DNA of 45,564 nucleotides from CAZAOA01 sp964486765 (GTDB lineage: Bacteria; Patescibacteriota; UBA1384; XYA2-FULL-43-10): positions 1 through 45,564 of the forward strand of contig CAZAOA010000007.1 in the NCBI GenBank assembly GCA_964486765.1, given 5' to 3'. Of the stretch, positions 30,133-38,951 are shown piece after piece. The position numbers were made by a program, and so were the translations under genes. A model generated the notes under the pieces. It was not told the DNA's origin, made no database searches, and saw nothing but the letters and a program-made list of their open reading frames with translations. How positions within the stretch are numbered: the stretch's first letter is position 1; every line of letters begins with the position of its first letter.

Positions 30133-30166
30133 TGATGATTAATGCGCGGTCGCGCATTAATCATCA
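30133..30166. repeat. 34-bp perfect palindrome, right of the giant gene
   Basis: TGATGATTAATGCGCG (30133-30148), GT, CGCGCATTAATCATCA (30151-30166): 16-bp arms without a mismatch. Confidence 0.85.
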
Positions 30167-30229
30167 CTTTTATTTACAGTATAAATTAAATATTCGTATT
30201 TTAGTAAGTATTATTTGTATTAAATCTAA

Positions 30230-30850
30230 CTATTTTGCTCTGACTATAAGGTCTTCCTCCAGTAAAATTCCATTATTTAGAAAGTGCTCAAGAATTTCCT
30301 CTTCACCTTGAATAATCTCTGCAATCATTACTGTAGCATACTTCGTAACACCAATATGATATGAAATCTGTGTAATCTCCTTTGCACATTCAAAAGGAAA
30401 TGTATAAACACTTTTCTGTATTTGCTTAAAACCCCAAGATTTTATTTTTCGACGAAAATAGTTTCTTAAATCTTTTTTGTCCTCAGGAACATCAAATATT
30501 ACTACTCTCCATTTCCCATCCCAGGTATTTTGTCTCTCTGGTTTAATCTTATTATAGGCCAGATCTTTTAGTTTCTCTTTTCCAATATCAGTAATTTCAA
30601 TATAACTTTCTTTGTTTTTAATAAATTTTTTTAAATATCCTTGTTGTTGAAGATAATGAACTTTTTGTAAGAAGTCTTTTCTGCTGTGGTTATTTCTGAA
30701 ATCAAAATAATCATCAGTAGCTCTTTTATATGGACGAGAAAAACTTGCTGAGGCAGATACAATATCCGCCAAAGTCAAAAATACTTCCTTAGCTGACAAT
30801 TTTACAATTTCAATAGTCTCTTCATTCATATAATCAATATGCCTTAACAT
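30230..30850 (-). CDS. PaaX/Cas2-like protein
   Basis: 206 residues from the ATG at 30850; a downstream ATG at 30829 is also possible. N-terminal half: winged-helix-like (EIVKLSAKEVFLTLADIVSAS, DFLQKVHYLQQQGYLKKF, SYIEITDIGKEKL). C-terminal half: WDGKWRVVIFDVPEDKKDLRNYFRRKIKSWGF with KSVYTFPFECAKEI, the ferredoxin-like Cas2/PaaX C-terminal domain common in CPR genomes. No CRISPR array or cas1 is present, so a regulator or a stand-alone Cas2-like protein is more likely than adaptation. Palindromes flank it on both sides, and the right one contains the start codon. Confidence 0.75.
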   Translation of the reverse strand: MLRHIDYMNEETIEIVKLSAKEVFLTLADIVSASASFSRPYKRATDDYFDFRNNHSRKDFLQKVHYLQQQGYLKKFIKNKESYIEITDIGKEKLKDLAYNKIKPERQNTWDGKWRVVIFDVPEDKKDLRNYFRRKIKSWGFKQIQKSVYTFPFECAKEITQISYHIGVTKYATVMIAEIIQGEEEILEHFLNNGILLEEDLIVRAK

Positions 30851-30887
30851 GATGATTAATGCGCGGTCGCGCATTTATCATCATGTT
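30846..30887. repeat. Extended palindrome at the start of the PaaX/Cas2-like gene
   Basis: AACATGATGATTAATGCGCG, GT, CGCGCATTTATCATCATGTT: 20-bp arms with one mismatch. It covers the start codon region of the minus-strand gene on its left and touches the stop codon of the ydcF-like gene on its right. Confidence 0.85.
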
Positions 30888-31513
30888 TATCTATTCGATA
30901 ATTTTAATATGTGGTATGAATCTTGGACTTTTTTAGGTGGTGGTTGTAATACAAGATCGCCTTTTTCTCCATAGATCTTAAGTTTTTCGTATTCATTTAT
31001 TACACTATCTCGTATGCTGTAGCGAGCGTTGTCACGATCAATCATCATTTCGTCGATCTCGACTCTAGTACAATTTATAAACTAAATTTTAGGCTCCATC
31101 TTTTTAAATGTCTCCAAGACTCTTATTTGAGTAGTCGTGCAGGCCATTAATATGGCTGATTTGCATGCTATGTTTTCTTTTCTTAATATTTGCATTGCAA
31201 ACTTTATATCTTCAGGAGTGTTTGTTGATTTGTTTTGAATTAGGATCTTGTCTTTTGGAACTTTGAGTTTGAGAAGTTCTCTGGCGTAAGCCTCTGCCAA
31301 GGATGTGTCAAATGGGTTTTTTTCAGCAATGGGTGCAAAGCCCGTGCAAACTATATAGGGAACCAACCCCTCATAAAAAAGTTTAGCCCCTTTTCTTGGA
31401 GTCTCTAGACTGGGGGATCCGAACAAGAATATGATGTCACAAGGCTTTAGTTCGTCTTTGATCGCTAACCATTTCCAAACATTTATAATATCTTTCTTCG
31501 TTTCTTTATTCAC
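30887..31513 (-). pseudogene. YdcF-like (DUF218) protein gene interrupted by an in-frame TAG
   Basis: The first 143 codons encode a YdcF/DUF218-like protein (CDIIFLFGSPSLETPRKGAKLFYEG, VCTGFAP, AYARELLKLKVPKDKILIQNKSTNTPEDI, LMACTTTQIRVLETF). A TAG at 31084-31082 then stops the frame after KKMEPKI. The same frame continues without a shift for 64 more codons (FINCTRVEIDEMMIDRD..., EYEKLKIYGEKGDL) to TAA at 30889-30887, which is the expected C-terminus of the family (...DE...E..RL..YG.KGDL). So the full gene is 208 codons with one nonsense codon. Recent pseudogene, sequencing error or readthrough are all possible. It overlaps nfo by 8 bp. Confidence 0.8.
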
Positions 31514-32342
31514 ACAGACCTCTCAAGACTTTGATGTTGTCGATATTGGATTTACCTTTTAAAGATGGGGGCTCGATAATTCCTGGGATATTTTTAAGCT
31601 TTTTGTGATTCACAATGTTTTTAATACCTTTAATACCGATATAACCTTCGCCGATATTTGCATGCCTATCTTTATTTGACCCCCAAGGAACCATCGAATC
31701 ATTTAGATGCAAACAAGCCAGTTGATCTATTCCTATCTCTTTTTCGAATTCTTCTATAGTTTCATCCAATCCCTCTAAAGTTGCGACATTGTAGCCCGAG
31801 CTAAATGCATGAGCTGTATCCAAGCAGATCTTCACTCTGTCAGATTTTGTCGCCTTTATAATTTGGCCGAGTTCATTAAATTTGCCGCCGATAATGTTGC
31901 CTGCTCCCGCTGAATTTTCCAATACTAAGTCCGGTCCATCTGGAACGGCTGATAAAATGTTTCGACATGCCAAAACTACTTTATTTAAAACATCTGAGAA
32001 ATCCTTACCTTTGGTCGAGCCGACGTGAAAGTTAACTCCGCTAGCTCCAATTTGTTTTGCTTTTTTCATATCATCGATCAAAGATCTTATTGAAGATTCA
32101 TAGAAAAAAGGATTTGAAGATGCGAGATTGATTAGATAAATGCTATGAATGATGATCGGATCGATCTTAGCTTCTTTATTAGCTTCGATAAATTTTTTAA
32201 TCTCATCGTCTGGAATAGAAACCGGAGCCCAACGTTGCGGAAGGTTCAGGAAAATCTGCATGGTTTCGCAACCTAGCTCTTTTGCTCGATCGATCGTTTC
32301 TCCGAAAGGAGCTCTTGATGACACATGTGCACCTAGTCGCAT
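31506..32342 (-). CDS. nfo: Deoxyribonuclease IV (AP endonuclease)
   Basis: 278 residues. EndoIV signatures: LGAHVS at the N-terminus, IIIHSIYLINLAS, NFHVGSTKG, LVLENSAGAGNIIG, ICLDTAHAFSSGY, CLHLNDSMVPWGSNKDRHANIGEGYIG, and IIEPPSLKG. These supply the three-zinc site (His, Glu, Asp). The enzyme nicks DNA 5' of abasic sites in base excision repair. Length is normal. It overlaps the ydcF-like gene downstream by 8 bp and lies 28 bp from the gene upstream, so it is part of a four-gene minus-strand operon. Confidence 0.93.
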   Translation of the reverse strand: MRLGAHVSSRAPFGETIDRAKELGCETMQIFLNLPQRWAPVSIPDDEIKKFIEANKEAKIDPIIIHSIYLINLASSNPFFYESSIRSLIDDMKKAKQIGASGVNFHVGSTKGKDFSDVLNKVVLACRNILSAVPDGPDLVLENSAGAGNIIGGKFNELGQIIKATKSDRVKICLDTAHAFSSGYNVATLEGLDETIEEFEKEIGIDQLACLHLNDSMVPWGSNKDRHANIGEGYIGIKGIKNIVNHKKLKNIPGIIEPPSLKGKSNIDNIKVLRGLCE

Positions 32343-32370
32343 AATAAGTCCTAAATTATAAATTATAAAT

Positions 32371-32787
32371 TTATTTTATCTTCGACAGATCATTATTAAT
32401 TATTATAGGATCCATAGAAGCAATCTCTAATGAACAATTTTGATCTCTTCCTACAGGATTTAGTAAAAATATCTTTTTATCCAGATAATACGCGAGTCCA
32501 ATCTCCATTAAAACATTGGTGCCCAAATACCCCGCGATTTCATTTTTTTCATAGTTGGCTACCAAGATCGCCTCAGATTCTTCAATTTTTTTGAAGAATT
32601 TTCTTATAGTGTTGCTCTCTTTTGTAAGCCTAAGTTCTTCTTTATAATTTAGTTTAATTTCGGGATTATTTGCAAACTTCTCTAGATCATCGGTAACTAA
32701 AACATTATGCCCAATTTTCTCAAGATCACTTTTAAGCATTAACTCTTCTTTTGCAAATGTTACACTACCACAAATGGTTATTTTCAT
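32371..32787 (-). CDS. Nucleoside 2-deoxyribosyltransferase-like protein
   Basis: 138 residues: MKITICGSVTFAKE, a middle IEESEAILVANYEKNEIAGYLGTNVLMEIGLAYYLDKKIFLLNP, and a closing ASMDPIIINNDL. The pattern (CGS near the start, DA-I-L-V-x-N, a Glu in L-x-E-I-G-x-A, then K-x-I-x-L-L-N-P) belongs to the nucleoside deoxyribosyltransferase-like Rossmann family. Some members hydrolyse or transfer the base of nucleotides; the substrate is not predictable. Its ATG overlaps the upstream phosphoesterase stop by 4 bp. Confidence 0.7.
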   Translation of the reverse strand: MKITICGSVTFAKEELMLKSDLEKIGHNVLVTDDLEKFANNPEIKLNYKEELRLTKESNTIRKFFKKIEESEAILVANYEKNEIAGYLGTNVLMEIGLAYYLDKKIFLLNPVGRDQNCSLEIASMDPIIINNDLSKIK

Positions 32788-33401
32788 AATTCTATAAACT
32801 CCACTTTAAGATTTTCTAGATTCATTATAGCAGCAAATCCAAGATAAGATGCAGCCAATTTCACTACTTTTGTTTGACCAATATATCCAATTCCCCACTG
32901 TGAATGAATATGTCCACAGATATGAACTTTTGGCGCATCTGGAAATTTTTTCGATGGAGCAGGGGAGTGATCGAATTTTTTCAAATCGTAAAGATTGGGA
33001 GGAGGCTCATGAGAAATAAATATTGAATCTTTGATTTTATCTCTAGCAATATTTTTCTCCCCCTGATACTCACCTGCCCACGAAGCAGGGGAGCCACCAA
33101 CTCCTGTAATATTAAATCCATTAAATTGCTCTACTCTCCCCTCCACAGAGGGTAGATAGTTTTGCATCAGTTTATAACTTCTTCCAAAATCGTTGTTGCC
33201 CGGCACCCAAAATAAAGGTAGGGGATTTGAAGTATGATAGTGTATGAATTCTTCTTGGTATTCTAGTGGCTCTCCCATATCGACAAAATCCCCTGCAAAA
33301 AGCATTGCAGATATCTGATTTTTCTCATCAAAAGCTAGCTCAAAGACTTTTTTGAGGGCTTTTTTTGAAGAATGTAGGTCAGAGAACAATAAAACAAACA
33401 T
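32784..33401 (-). CDS. Calcineurin-like metallophosphoesterase
   Basis: 205 residues. Metal-binding blocks in order: LLFSDLHSSKKAL (D-x-H), LFAGDFVDMG (GD-x2-D), FWVPGNNDFG (GNND), FISHEPPP (H) and HICGHIHSQWG (GH-x-H). This is a compact phosphoesterase of the YfcE/MJ0912-like type; substrates in the family vary. First gene of the operon with the deoxyribosyltransferase-like gene, nfo and the ydcF-like gene. Ribosome site AGGGA lies 7 nt before the ATG. Confidence 0.88.
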   Translation of the reverse strand: MFVLLFSDLHSSKKALKKVFELAFDEKNQISAMLFAGDFVDMGEPLEYQEEFIHYHTSNPLPLFWVPGNNDFGRSYKLMQNYLPSVEGRVEQFNGFNITGVGGSPASWAGEYQGEKNIARDKIKDSIFISHEPPPNLYDLKKFDHSPAPSKKFPDAPKVHICGHIHSQWGIGYIGQTKVVKLAASYLGFAAIMNLENLKVEFIEL

Positions 33402-33513
33402 GGTTGTTTCCCTACCAATTACGAATCAAACGAAAATACCAATATTTTATTATGGGAATTCTATAACATTCTGATTTGTACTTTTGCATCATTTGTACTT
33501 TCGTTAGGGGCCA

Positions 33514-34146
33514 TCAGATTTTTGTTCCGATTATATCTAAGTAATCCTCACGAGTGCTAACTCCAACGAGCTCTAAGTGCGATACGGTAAAGCTTTTTTT
33601 AGCTATAATGTCATTCATATAGTTGCTGATTGCATCTCTTGCAGATTTCGGAAGAGAAATAACACCTGAACTTATGGATTCTACTCTAATCTGAAGTTGA
33701 GCTTCCTCTATATATGGCACTAAAAGTACCGTCACCGGAAGTGAAATAACCGTGTTCTTTGTTTTTCCAATTATCTCAATCCCTTCTGGTTTTGAGTTAA
33801 GATTAGCATTTTTAAGTGGGAATTCGTCATTATAGATTCCAAAAAAGGCTGCTAGATCATCTTCTGAGAAAGAGACAGTGATGGATTCTCCTAGTTCAGT
33901 ATCTTTTGATTCCTCCTCAAGCTTTCCTACTACCCCGCTACTACTGGAAATCTCTGAGGTTGATTTTTTAACATATGAAAAATCGTCAATAACTTTGTTC
34001 TTCAAAAACCAAACACCTACAACGATTAGAGCAAAAACTATAATCAAAAAGATGGCTATTGACCACAAAGTGCAACACCCACCCCTTCTTTTTTTATCTA
34101 GATCAGAATAAAAGTCCTTGGAAAAATTACTTTTTTTCTTAGTCAT
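33514..34146 (-). CDS. Membrane-anchored protein of unknown function
   Basis: 210 residues from the ATG at 34146 (MTKKKSNFSKDF...). Cytoplasmic basic N-terminus, one membrane span (CTLWSIAIFLIIVFALIVVGVWFL), then an outer domain of about 150 residues: a Ser-rich linker followed by FSEDDLAAFFGIYNDEFP..., VISLPVTVLLVPYIEEAQLQIRV. No family recognised. The start overlaps the murJ stop by 8 bp, so translation is coupled to the lipid II flippase; a role in the envelope is plausible. Confidence 0.65.
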   Translation of the reverse strand: MTKKKSNFSKDFYSDLDKKRRGGCCTLWSIAIFLIIVFALIVVGVWFLKNKVIDDFSYVKKSTSEISSSSGVVGKLEEESKDTELGESITVSFSEDDLAAFFGIYNDEFPLKNANLNSKPEGIEIIGKTKNTVISLPVTVLLVPYIEEAQLQIRVESISSGVISLPKSARDAISNYMNDIIAKKSFTVSHLELVGVSTREDYLDIIGTKI

Positions 34147-35725
34147 TTTCTTTACTTGGTTCATTAATTTTTCTTCTAATCACCCATGTTAGTTCTTCAA
34201 ACCTCATCATATATGTAAGAGCAAAATATATGAAAGCACCCATAACAAAGGAGATAGTAAACTGCTCAAAGATTCCCCAGAATGTTTGCATATCGACAAT
34301 CTCTGCAGCCAAATTCATCGTAAGCCAAACGAAGACTGCAGTAATAAAGGATACGATTGTAATTTTTAATATTATATAGAAAAACTTTTTTTCTAAAGAG
34401 AAATTGTACTGTTTTGATAGCAATATATAAAGTACGATTGCATTGAAATAACTTCCGATTGAAAATGCTAAAGCAAGACCTGCAACACCCATCCTACCCG
34501 AAAGGTAATAACCGAAAAATACGCTCACAATAACCGTTGCAATAGATGTGTACATTGGTGTTTTTGTATTTTTAAGTGCGTAAAAAGCACGAGCCAAAAG
34601 GGGGATTGCTCCTTGAGCAAAAAGTGAAAGGCTAAAAAATCCCAAAGCCATAGCGGTTGCTTTTGTGTCGCTCCATGCAAACTCTCCGGAACCTAAAATC
34701 AATCGAACTATTTGCGCGCGAAGCAAGATAAATAGAGCAGACATAGGAATCAATATAAAAGCAATCGCCCTAATTGAGCGATTTAGGTAAAATGAGAACT
34801 TTTCATTATCTTTTGCTGCAATAGCACGAGTTAGTGTTGGAAAAACGGCTGTTGCAAACGATGTTCCAAAAACTACAATCGGCATAGTTTGGATGTTGTT
34901 TGAGAAATTGAAAGCTGAGATAGAACCAACCGCCAAAGTCGAAGCGATAGCTGTATAGATTAGAAGCATTATTTGATTGACACCCATACCCAAAGTCCTT
35001 GGGAGCATTAGTTTAACTATTCTTCTTACAGCTTTGTCTTTCAGATCTATTACTGCTTTGTATTTGAATCCCAATTTAACAGTTGCCGGAATTTGAACCA
35101 TAAAATGCAAGATTGATCCTAAAATTACAAAGTAAACGACGCCTAAAACTCCAAGCTCATCACTTACGGTAAGGATTCCTACAATTATAGAGAGGTTATA
35201 GATTAGTGGGGCTATTGCGTATGAGACAAATCTTTTATATGAGTTTAAAACCCCAGAAAAGATATATGAGACGGAGAAAAAGATCGGAGTTAGCATTAGG
35301 AGTCGACTAAGCTTTGTCACTTCTGCCATTTTTTGTGCATCAAAATCAGGAACTACCAAAGGGGTTAAAGCTGGCATCAAAAAGAACATCATTACAGCCG
35401 CAAAAGAAAGCAGTATTACCGAAATATTTAGAAGAATATTTACCATTCGCCATCCTTCTTCCATCTGCTTTTTTTCTATAAAGCCACAAAATACTGGGAT
35501 AAAGGCAGATGAGATGGCGCCAAGAATCAGAAAGTTAAAGATCAGATCTGGTAATCGAAAAGCCGCAAAGTAGATATCTAATTCTGCTGTGGGAATCTTT
35601 CCGGCTAGAAAGTGATCTCTAAGCAATCCCAAGACATTTGATAAAGTCATGGTAATTACCAGAATAATGCTCGCACCGCGAACTGAGTTCTTCGAATTTA
35701 AAAAGTTTGAAAATTTTTCAACCAT
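34139..35725 (-). CDS. murJ: Lipid II flippase MurJ (MviN)
   Basis: 528 residues, about 14 membrane spans. Family marks: ASIILVITMTLSNVLGLLRDHFLAG, AELDIYFAAFRLPDLIFNFLILGAISSAFIPVF at the N-terminus, PRTLGMGVNQIMLLIYTAIAS and ALKNTKTPMYTSI in the middle. MurJ moves lipid II across the membrane for peptidoglycan synthesis, fitting the other wall genes in the window. Its ATG directly follows the ftsH stop codon (no gap), and the next gene overlaps its end. Confidence 0.93.
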   Translation of the reverse strand: MVEKFSNFLNSKNSVRGASIILVITMTLSNVLGLLRDHFLAGKIPTAELDIYFAAFRLPDLIFNFLILGAISSAFIPVFCGFIEKKQMEEGWRMVNILLNISVILLSFAAVMMFFLMPALTPLVVPDFDAQKMAEVTKLSRLLMLTPIFFSVSYIFSGVLNSYKRFVSYAIAPLIYNLSIIVGILTVSDELGVLGVVYFVILGSILHFMVQIPATVKLGFKYKAVIDLKDKAVRRIVKLMLPRTLGMGVNQIMLLIYTAIASTLAVGSISAFNFSNNIQTMPIVVFGTSFATAVFPTLTRAIAAKDNEKFSFYLNRSIRAIAFILIPMSALFILLRAQIVRLILGSGEFAWSDTKATAMALGFFSLSLFAQGAIPLLARAFYALKNTKTPMYTSIATVIVSVFFGYYLSGRMGVAGLALAFSIGSYFNAIVLYILLSKQYNFSLEKKFFYIILKITIVSFITAVFVWLTMNLAAEIVDMQTFWGIFEQFTISFVMGAFIYFALTYMMRFEELTWVIRRKINEPSKEND

Positions 35726-37561
35726 TTATTTTGTCTTAAGGGGTTTTAATTTAGGAAGAACTTTCTCTAATTCAGCCCCAGAGAGTGTCTCTACCTTCAA
35801 AAGTTCACTGGACAATTTTTTTATTGCTATCTTATTTTTTAAGATCACAATTTCGGCAATTTTTTTACCTTTTTGAATAAGAGCCGAAACCTCATTATCG
35901 ATCAAAGATGCAATCTCCTCACTATAGTTTCTGTGCTCCGAAATTTCCTTACCTAAAAACGGCATATCTTCCTTATGCCCATATGTTTGAGGACCGAGTT
36001 TTTCGCTCATTCCGTACTCAACTACCATCTTTCTTGCAATTGAGGTAGCTCGCTTAAGATCATTTTGTGCACCTGTGGTGATATGATCTTTACCAAAGAA
36101 TTGTTCTTCTGCGACTCGTCCGCCCAAAAGTGATGTTATCTCATCTTCGAATTTTACTTTGGTTTTAAGTCTCTGATCTTTTTCAGGTATATTCCAAGTA
36201 AATCCTAGCGCCATCCCACGAGACACAATAGAGACTTTATGAACCGGATCTGCATTTTCAAGCACGTGACTTACCACCGCGTGTCCCGCTTCATGAGCTG
36301 CAGTAATCTCTTTTTCTTCATCAGAAAGTGCTCTTGATTTTCTTTCAGGTCCTAACATTACTTTTTCAAGAGCTTCTTCCAGATTTTTTTGAGTAACGTT
36401 TTTTTGGTTTGCTCTGGCTGCCAAGATGGCTGCTTCGTTTGCAATGTTTCGAAGATCTGCTCCTGAAAAACCTGGCGTTGATGCAGAAATCTTTGACGGT
36501 TGGACATCTTTCGATACCGGTTTACCTTTTAAGTGAAGTTTCAATATTGCCTCACGCTCTTTCTTATCTGGAACATCTACCATAACTTGCCTGTCAAATC
36601 TTCCAGGTCTAAGTAGTGCTGGATCGAGCACATCTGGCCTATTTGTCGCTGCCATAATTATTACATTGTCTTTAGTTTCGAATCCATCCATCTCAACTAA
36701 GATCTGGTTCAATGTTTGTTCTCGCTCATCGTGAGAACCTCCAAGACCTGATCCGCGTTGGCGCCCTATTGCATCTAGCTCATCTATAAAGATAATAGCC
36801 GGGGCATTTCTTTTGGCTTTCAAAAACAGATCGCGAACTCTTGAAGCTCCAACTCCAACGAACATCTCTACAAACTCTGATGCGGAGATTGAGAAAAATN
36901 NNNNNNNNNTTCAGAAAAATTGACCTCTCACTTCGACTCCTACAACTATTCCCAGTCGGCTCTTGTCTCTTCCTGGAGGTCCTGCCAAAAGCACTCCTTT
37001 AGGAATCTCTGCACCCAAATCCCTAAACTTTTTTGGAGTTTTTAAAAATTCGACGATTTCTTTAAGCTCTTGTTTGGGCTCTACTAATCCTGCAACGTCA
37101 TTAAATGTAGCTTTTTTATTCAATGAAACTCGAGCTGACGATTTTCCAAAACCCATCGCTTTATTGTTGGCCCCTTGAGCGCCTCTAAGCATAAACCAGA
37201 AAAAAGCACCGATTAAAAGAAGCGGAAGCAGAGTTGAAAGCAGCCCGACCCAGATAGCCCCAGAAGTAGTATCTTCTACCGTGATTTTAACTTTATCTGA
37301 AGTTATCCCATACTCGCTTACAGAAACATCAACTTCTTTAAATGCTTCAATCTTCCCCTCATTCTTAATTGCCGCAGTAACCAAATTGTCTTTTATAGTA
37401 ATCTCATCAACTTTTCCTTCTTCAACTTGCGATGCAATTTCAGAAAGACTGACTTCTTTTACTTCTTCACTATTACCAGAATAAAAAAATGAGATTAGAA
37501 CTAATCCCAAAAGTATGGCGGTAATCCAAATCCAGTTCTTATTTCCTTTAACGTTATTCAT
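35726..37561 (-). CDS. ftsH: ATP-dependent zinc metalloprotease FtsH, damaged by a contig join
   Basis: N-terminal part (37561-36911): membrane span WIWITAILLGLVLISFFY, periplasmic domain, second span LLPLLLIGAFFWFML, then FNDVAGLVEPKQELKEIVEFLK and GVLLAGPPG. C-terminal part (36899-35726): SISASEFVEMFVGVGASRVRDLF, IIFIDELDAIGRQRG, SRH-region LLRPGRFDRQV, HEAGH zinc site and the protease domain. The join at 36900-36909 breaks it: the Walker A that should read TGKT after GPPG reads RDKS, and an in-frame TGA follows. The Phe-Phe codons before SISAS occur on both sides of the gap, 21 bp apart, so the contigs overlap. The real gene is probably intact, about 604 residues. It degrades membrane and misfolded proteins. 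Confidence 0.88.
36900..36909. other. Assembly gap (10 N) inside ftsH
   Basis: Ten N between two contig ends that carry the same motif on the minus strand (TTTTTCTGAA before, TTTTTCTCAA after). The ends overlap, so the gap has a negative true length, and about 50 bp at the right-hand contig end are unreliable. Confidence 0.8.
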
Positions 37562-37606
37562 ATATATCTTTCTATAACTATTTAACTAAATTTCAAACAC
37601 AAAATG

Positions 37607-38587
37607 TTAACCCTTTATAACAACAATCTTACCACCAATAAGACTAACTCGCAATGAGTGGGGGAGAGGCAAAGTTTTTTTACCAATATTTTTCTCGATC
37701 ATATTTAAAACATCTTCAATATGTTTATAAGAGATATCTGAACAAACTCCTAAACTTGAAAACACTTTATTTAAAAGATGATACTTGATTGAATCGTGAA
37801 GTAAGATAAAATAATCTCTTTTGATTAGAGCTCTTTTCTCGTTTTGTTTCACAATCCGTTTATAGATTTTGTCTGTCTCATTTTCAATGAAGTCATAATC
37901 AATTTCAGAGCTACTGATCAATCTACATAGAGACTCTTCAATTTTTGGATTATATCGTTTCAGATATGGAATTAGATTATGTCGGATTTTGTTTCTTAAA
38001 AATTTGGTGTCAAAGTTCGATTTATCTGTTCTATAAGCAAGCTTCTGAATTTTAAGGAACTTAATAATCTCACTTCTAGAAAATGGAAGAAGGGGACGGA
38101 TAAATTTTTTTCTTCGAAGGGGGATCGACTTTAAACCGCGAAGTCCAGTTCCACGCACAAGCCTCATAAGAAGGGTTTCAATAAAATCAGATGAATTATG
38201 TGCAATTGCAATTTTTGCTCCCCTACTCTTCTTTAAAATATTTTCAAAGAATTTGTATCTAAGCTCTCTAGCCTGATCTTCTGATTTACAGGCCTCTTTT
38301 TTGCGATCTCCTAAGATGCAATCCACCCCCCACTCTCTTGAGAGATCTTTGACGAATCTTTCGTCTTCGTCGCTCTCAGTGCCTCTTAGCTTGTGATTGT
38401 AGTGACAAACCTTAATTTTGATATCGAGTTTATCTGATAGCAATTTTAAAACGCCAAAAAGACAGACTGAATCCGCGCCACCAGAAACCGCCACAATAAC
38501 GGTGTCTTTTGGTTTGATTAGTCCGTTTTTAATAATCGTCTGCTCTACTCTCTTTTGTAGATCTTTTTGGGAAGTTTTTTTGGTCAT
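37607..38587 (-). CDS. tilS: tRNA(Ile)-lysidine synthase
   Basis: 326 residues from the ATG at 38587. N-type ATP pyrophosphatase P-loop VAVSGGADSVCL, then VCHYNHKLRGTESDEDERFV, AIAHNSSDFIETLLMRLVRGTGLRGL and the RNKIRHNLIPYLKRYNP block typical of TilS; a substrate-binding tail follows. It converts C34 of the CAT-anticodon isoleucine tRNA to lysidine so that it reads AUA. It lies next to two CAT-anticodon tRNAs, and a third is found at 42760. It precedes ftsH, the common bacterial order. A frame extension to 38644 would need a TTG start and lacks a ribosome site. Confidence 0.92.
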   Translation of the reverse strand: MTKKTSQKDLQKRVEQTIIKNGLIKPKDTVIVAVSGGADSVCLFGVLKLLSDKLDIKIKVCHYNHKLRGTESDEDERFVKDLSREWGVDCILGDRKKEACKSEDQARELRYKFFENILKKSRGAKIAIAHNSSDFIETLLMRLVRGTGLRGLKSIPLRRKKFIRPLLPFSRSEIIKFLKIQKLAYRTDKSNFDTKFLRNKIRHNLIPYLKRYNPKIEESLCRLISSSEIDYDFIENETDKIYKRIVKQNEKRALIKRDYFILLHDSIKYHLLNKVFSSLGVCSDISYKHIEDVLNMIEKNIGKKTLPLPHSLRVSLIGGKIVVIKG

Positions 38588-38642
38588 AATACAACAAATC
38601 CCCCACTTTGGAGGATAATTTATTTTGGTTTTCCATTCACTC

Positions 38643-38799
38643 AATGCAGTTCATGGTAGCAGGGGCGGGATATTTCACATCACTTCGTGATTTAGAAACC
38701 CACGGTTTCTAATATCTTCCTCTACGGGAAACCCAGGTTTCCCGACCCCATCCTTGGTTCAAATCCCGCTAGTTGCACTATATATCTAATGCAGTTTTT
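38643..38799. repeat. Duplicated tRNA 3'-end flank containing three hairpins
   Basis: AATGCAGTTCATGGTAGCAG and the following GGGCGGGAT (38643-38671) recur, with two changes, as 38789-38817, where they form the 3' end of the neighbouring tRNA. Between the copies lie ATCAC-TTC-GTGAT, TTAGAAACC-CAC-GGTTTCTAA and CGGGAAACC-CA-GGTTTCCCG, then GGTTCAAATCCCGC, an inverted copy of the tRNA T-arm. The whole looks like a small palindrome-rich insertion in a duplicated tRNA end. Confidence 0.6.
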
Positions 38800-38876
38800 G
38801 GTAGCAGGGGCGGGATTTGAACCCGCGACCTCGGGCTTATGAGTCCCACGCTCTAACCAACTGAGCTACCCTGCCA
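38800..38876 (-). tRNA. tRNA with CAT anticodon (probably elongator Met)
   Basis: 77 nt with encoded CCA: GGCAGGG acceptor, D-arm TAGCTCAGTTGGTTAGAGC, anticodon loop ACTCATAAG (CAT), variable loop AGGTC, T-arm GCGGG-TTCAAAT-CCCGC. The 1-72 pair is G-T. CAT can be elongator Met or the lysidine-modified Ile; the acceptor (A4, G5-G7) lacks the C4/C5 pairs seen in the third tRNA, so Met is preferred, as inference only. Confidence 0.9.
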
Positions 38877-38951
38877 TGAGAAATTATCAATTTTCAATTT
38901 GCAATGTTCAATGTAGAATTTGACCGCGCCAACCGAAGCCTTGGCGAAGGT

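Noticed and set aside
31082..31084. Recoded TAG as an alternative genetic code
   Set aside because: A single case; other genes end normally and TGA is clearly a stop (ATGA overlaps), so an error or a pseudogene is simpler.
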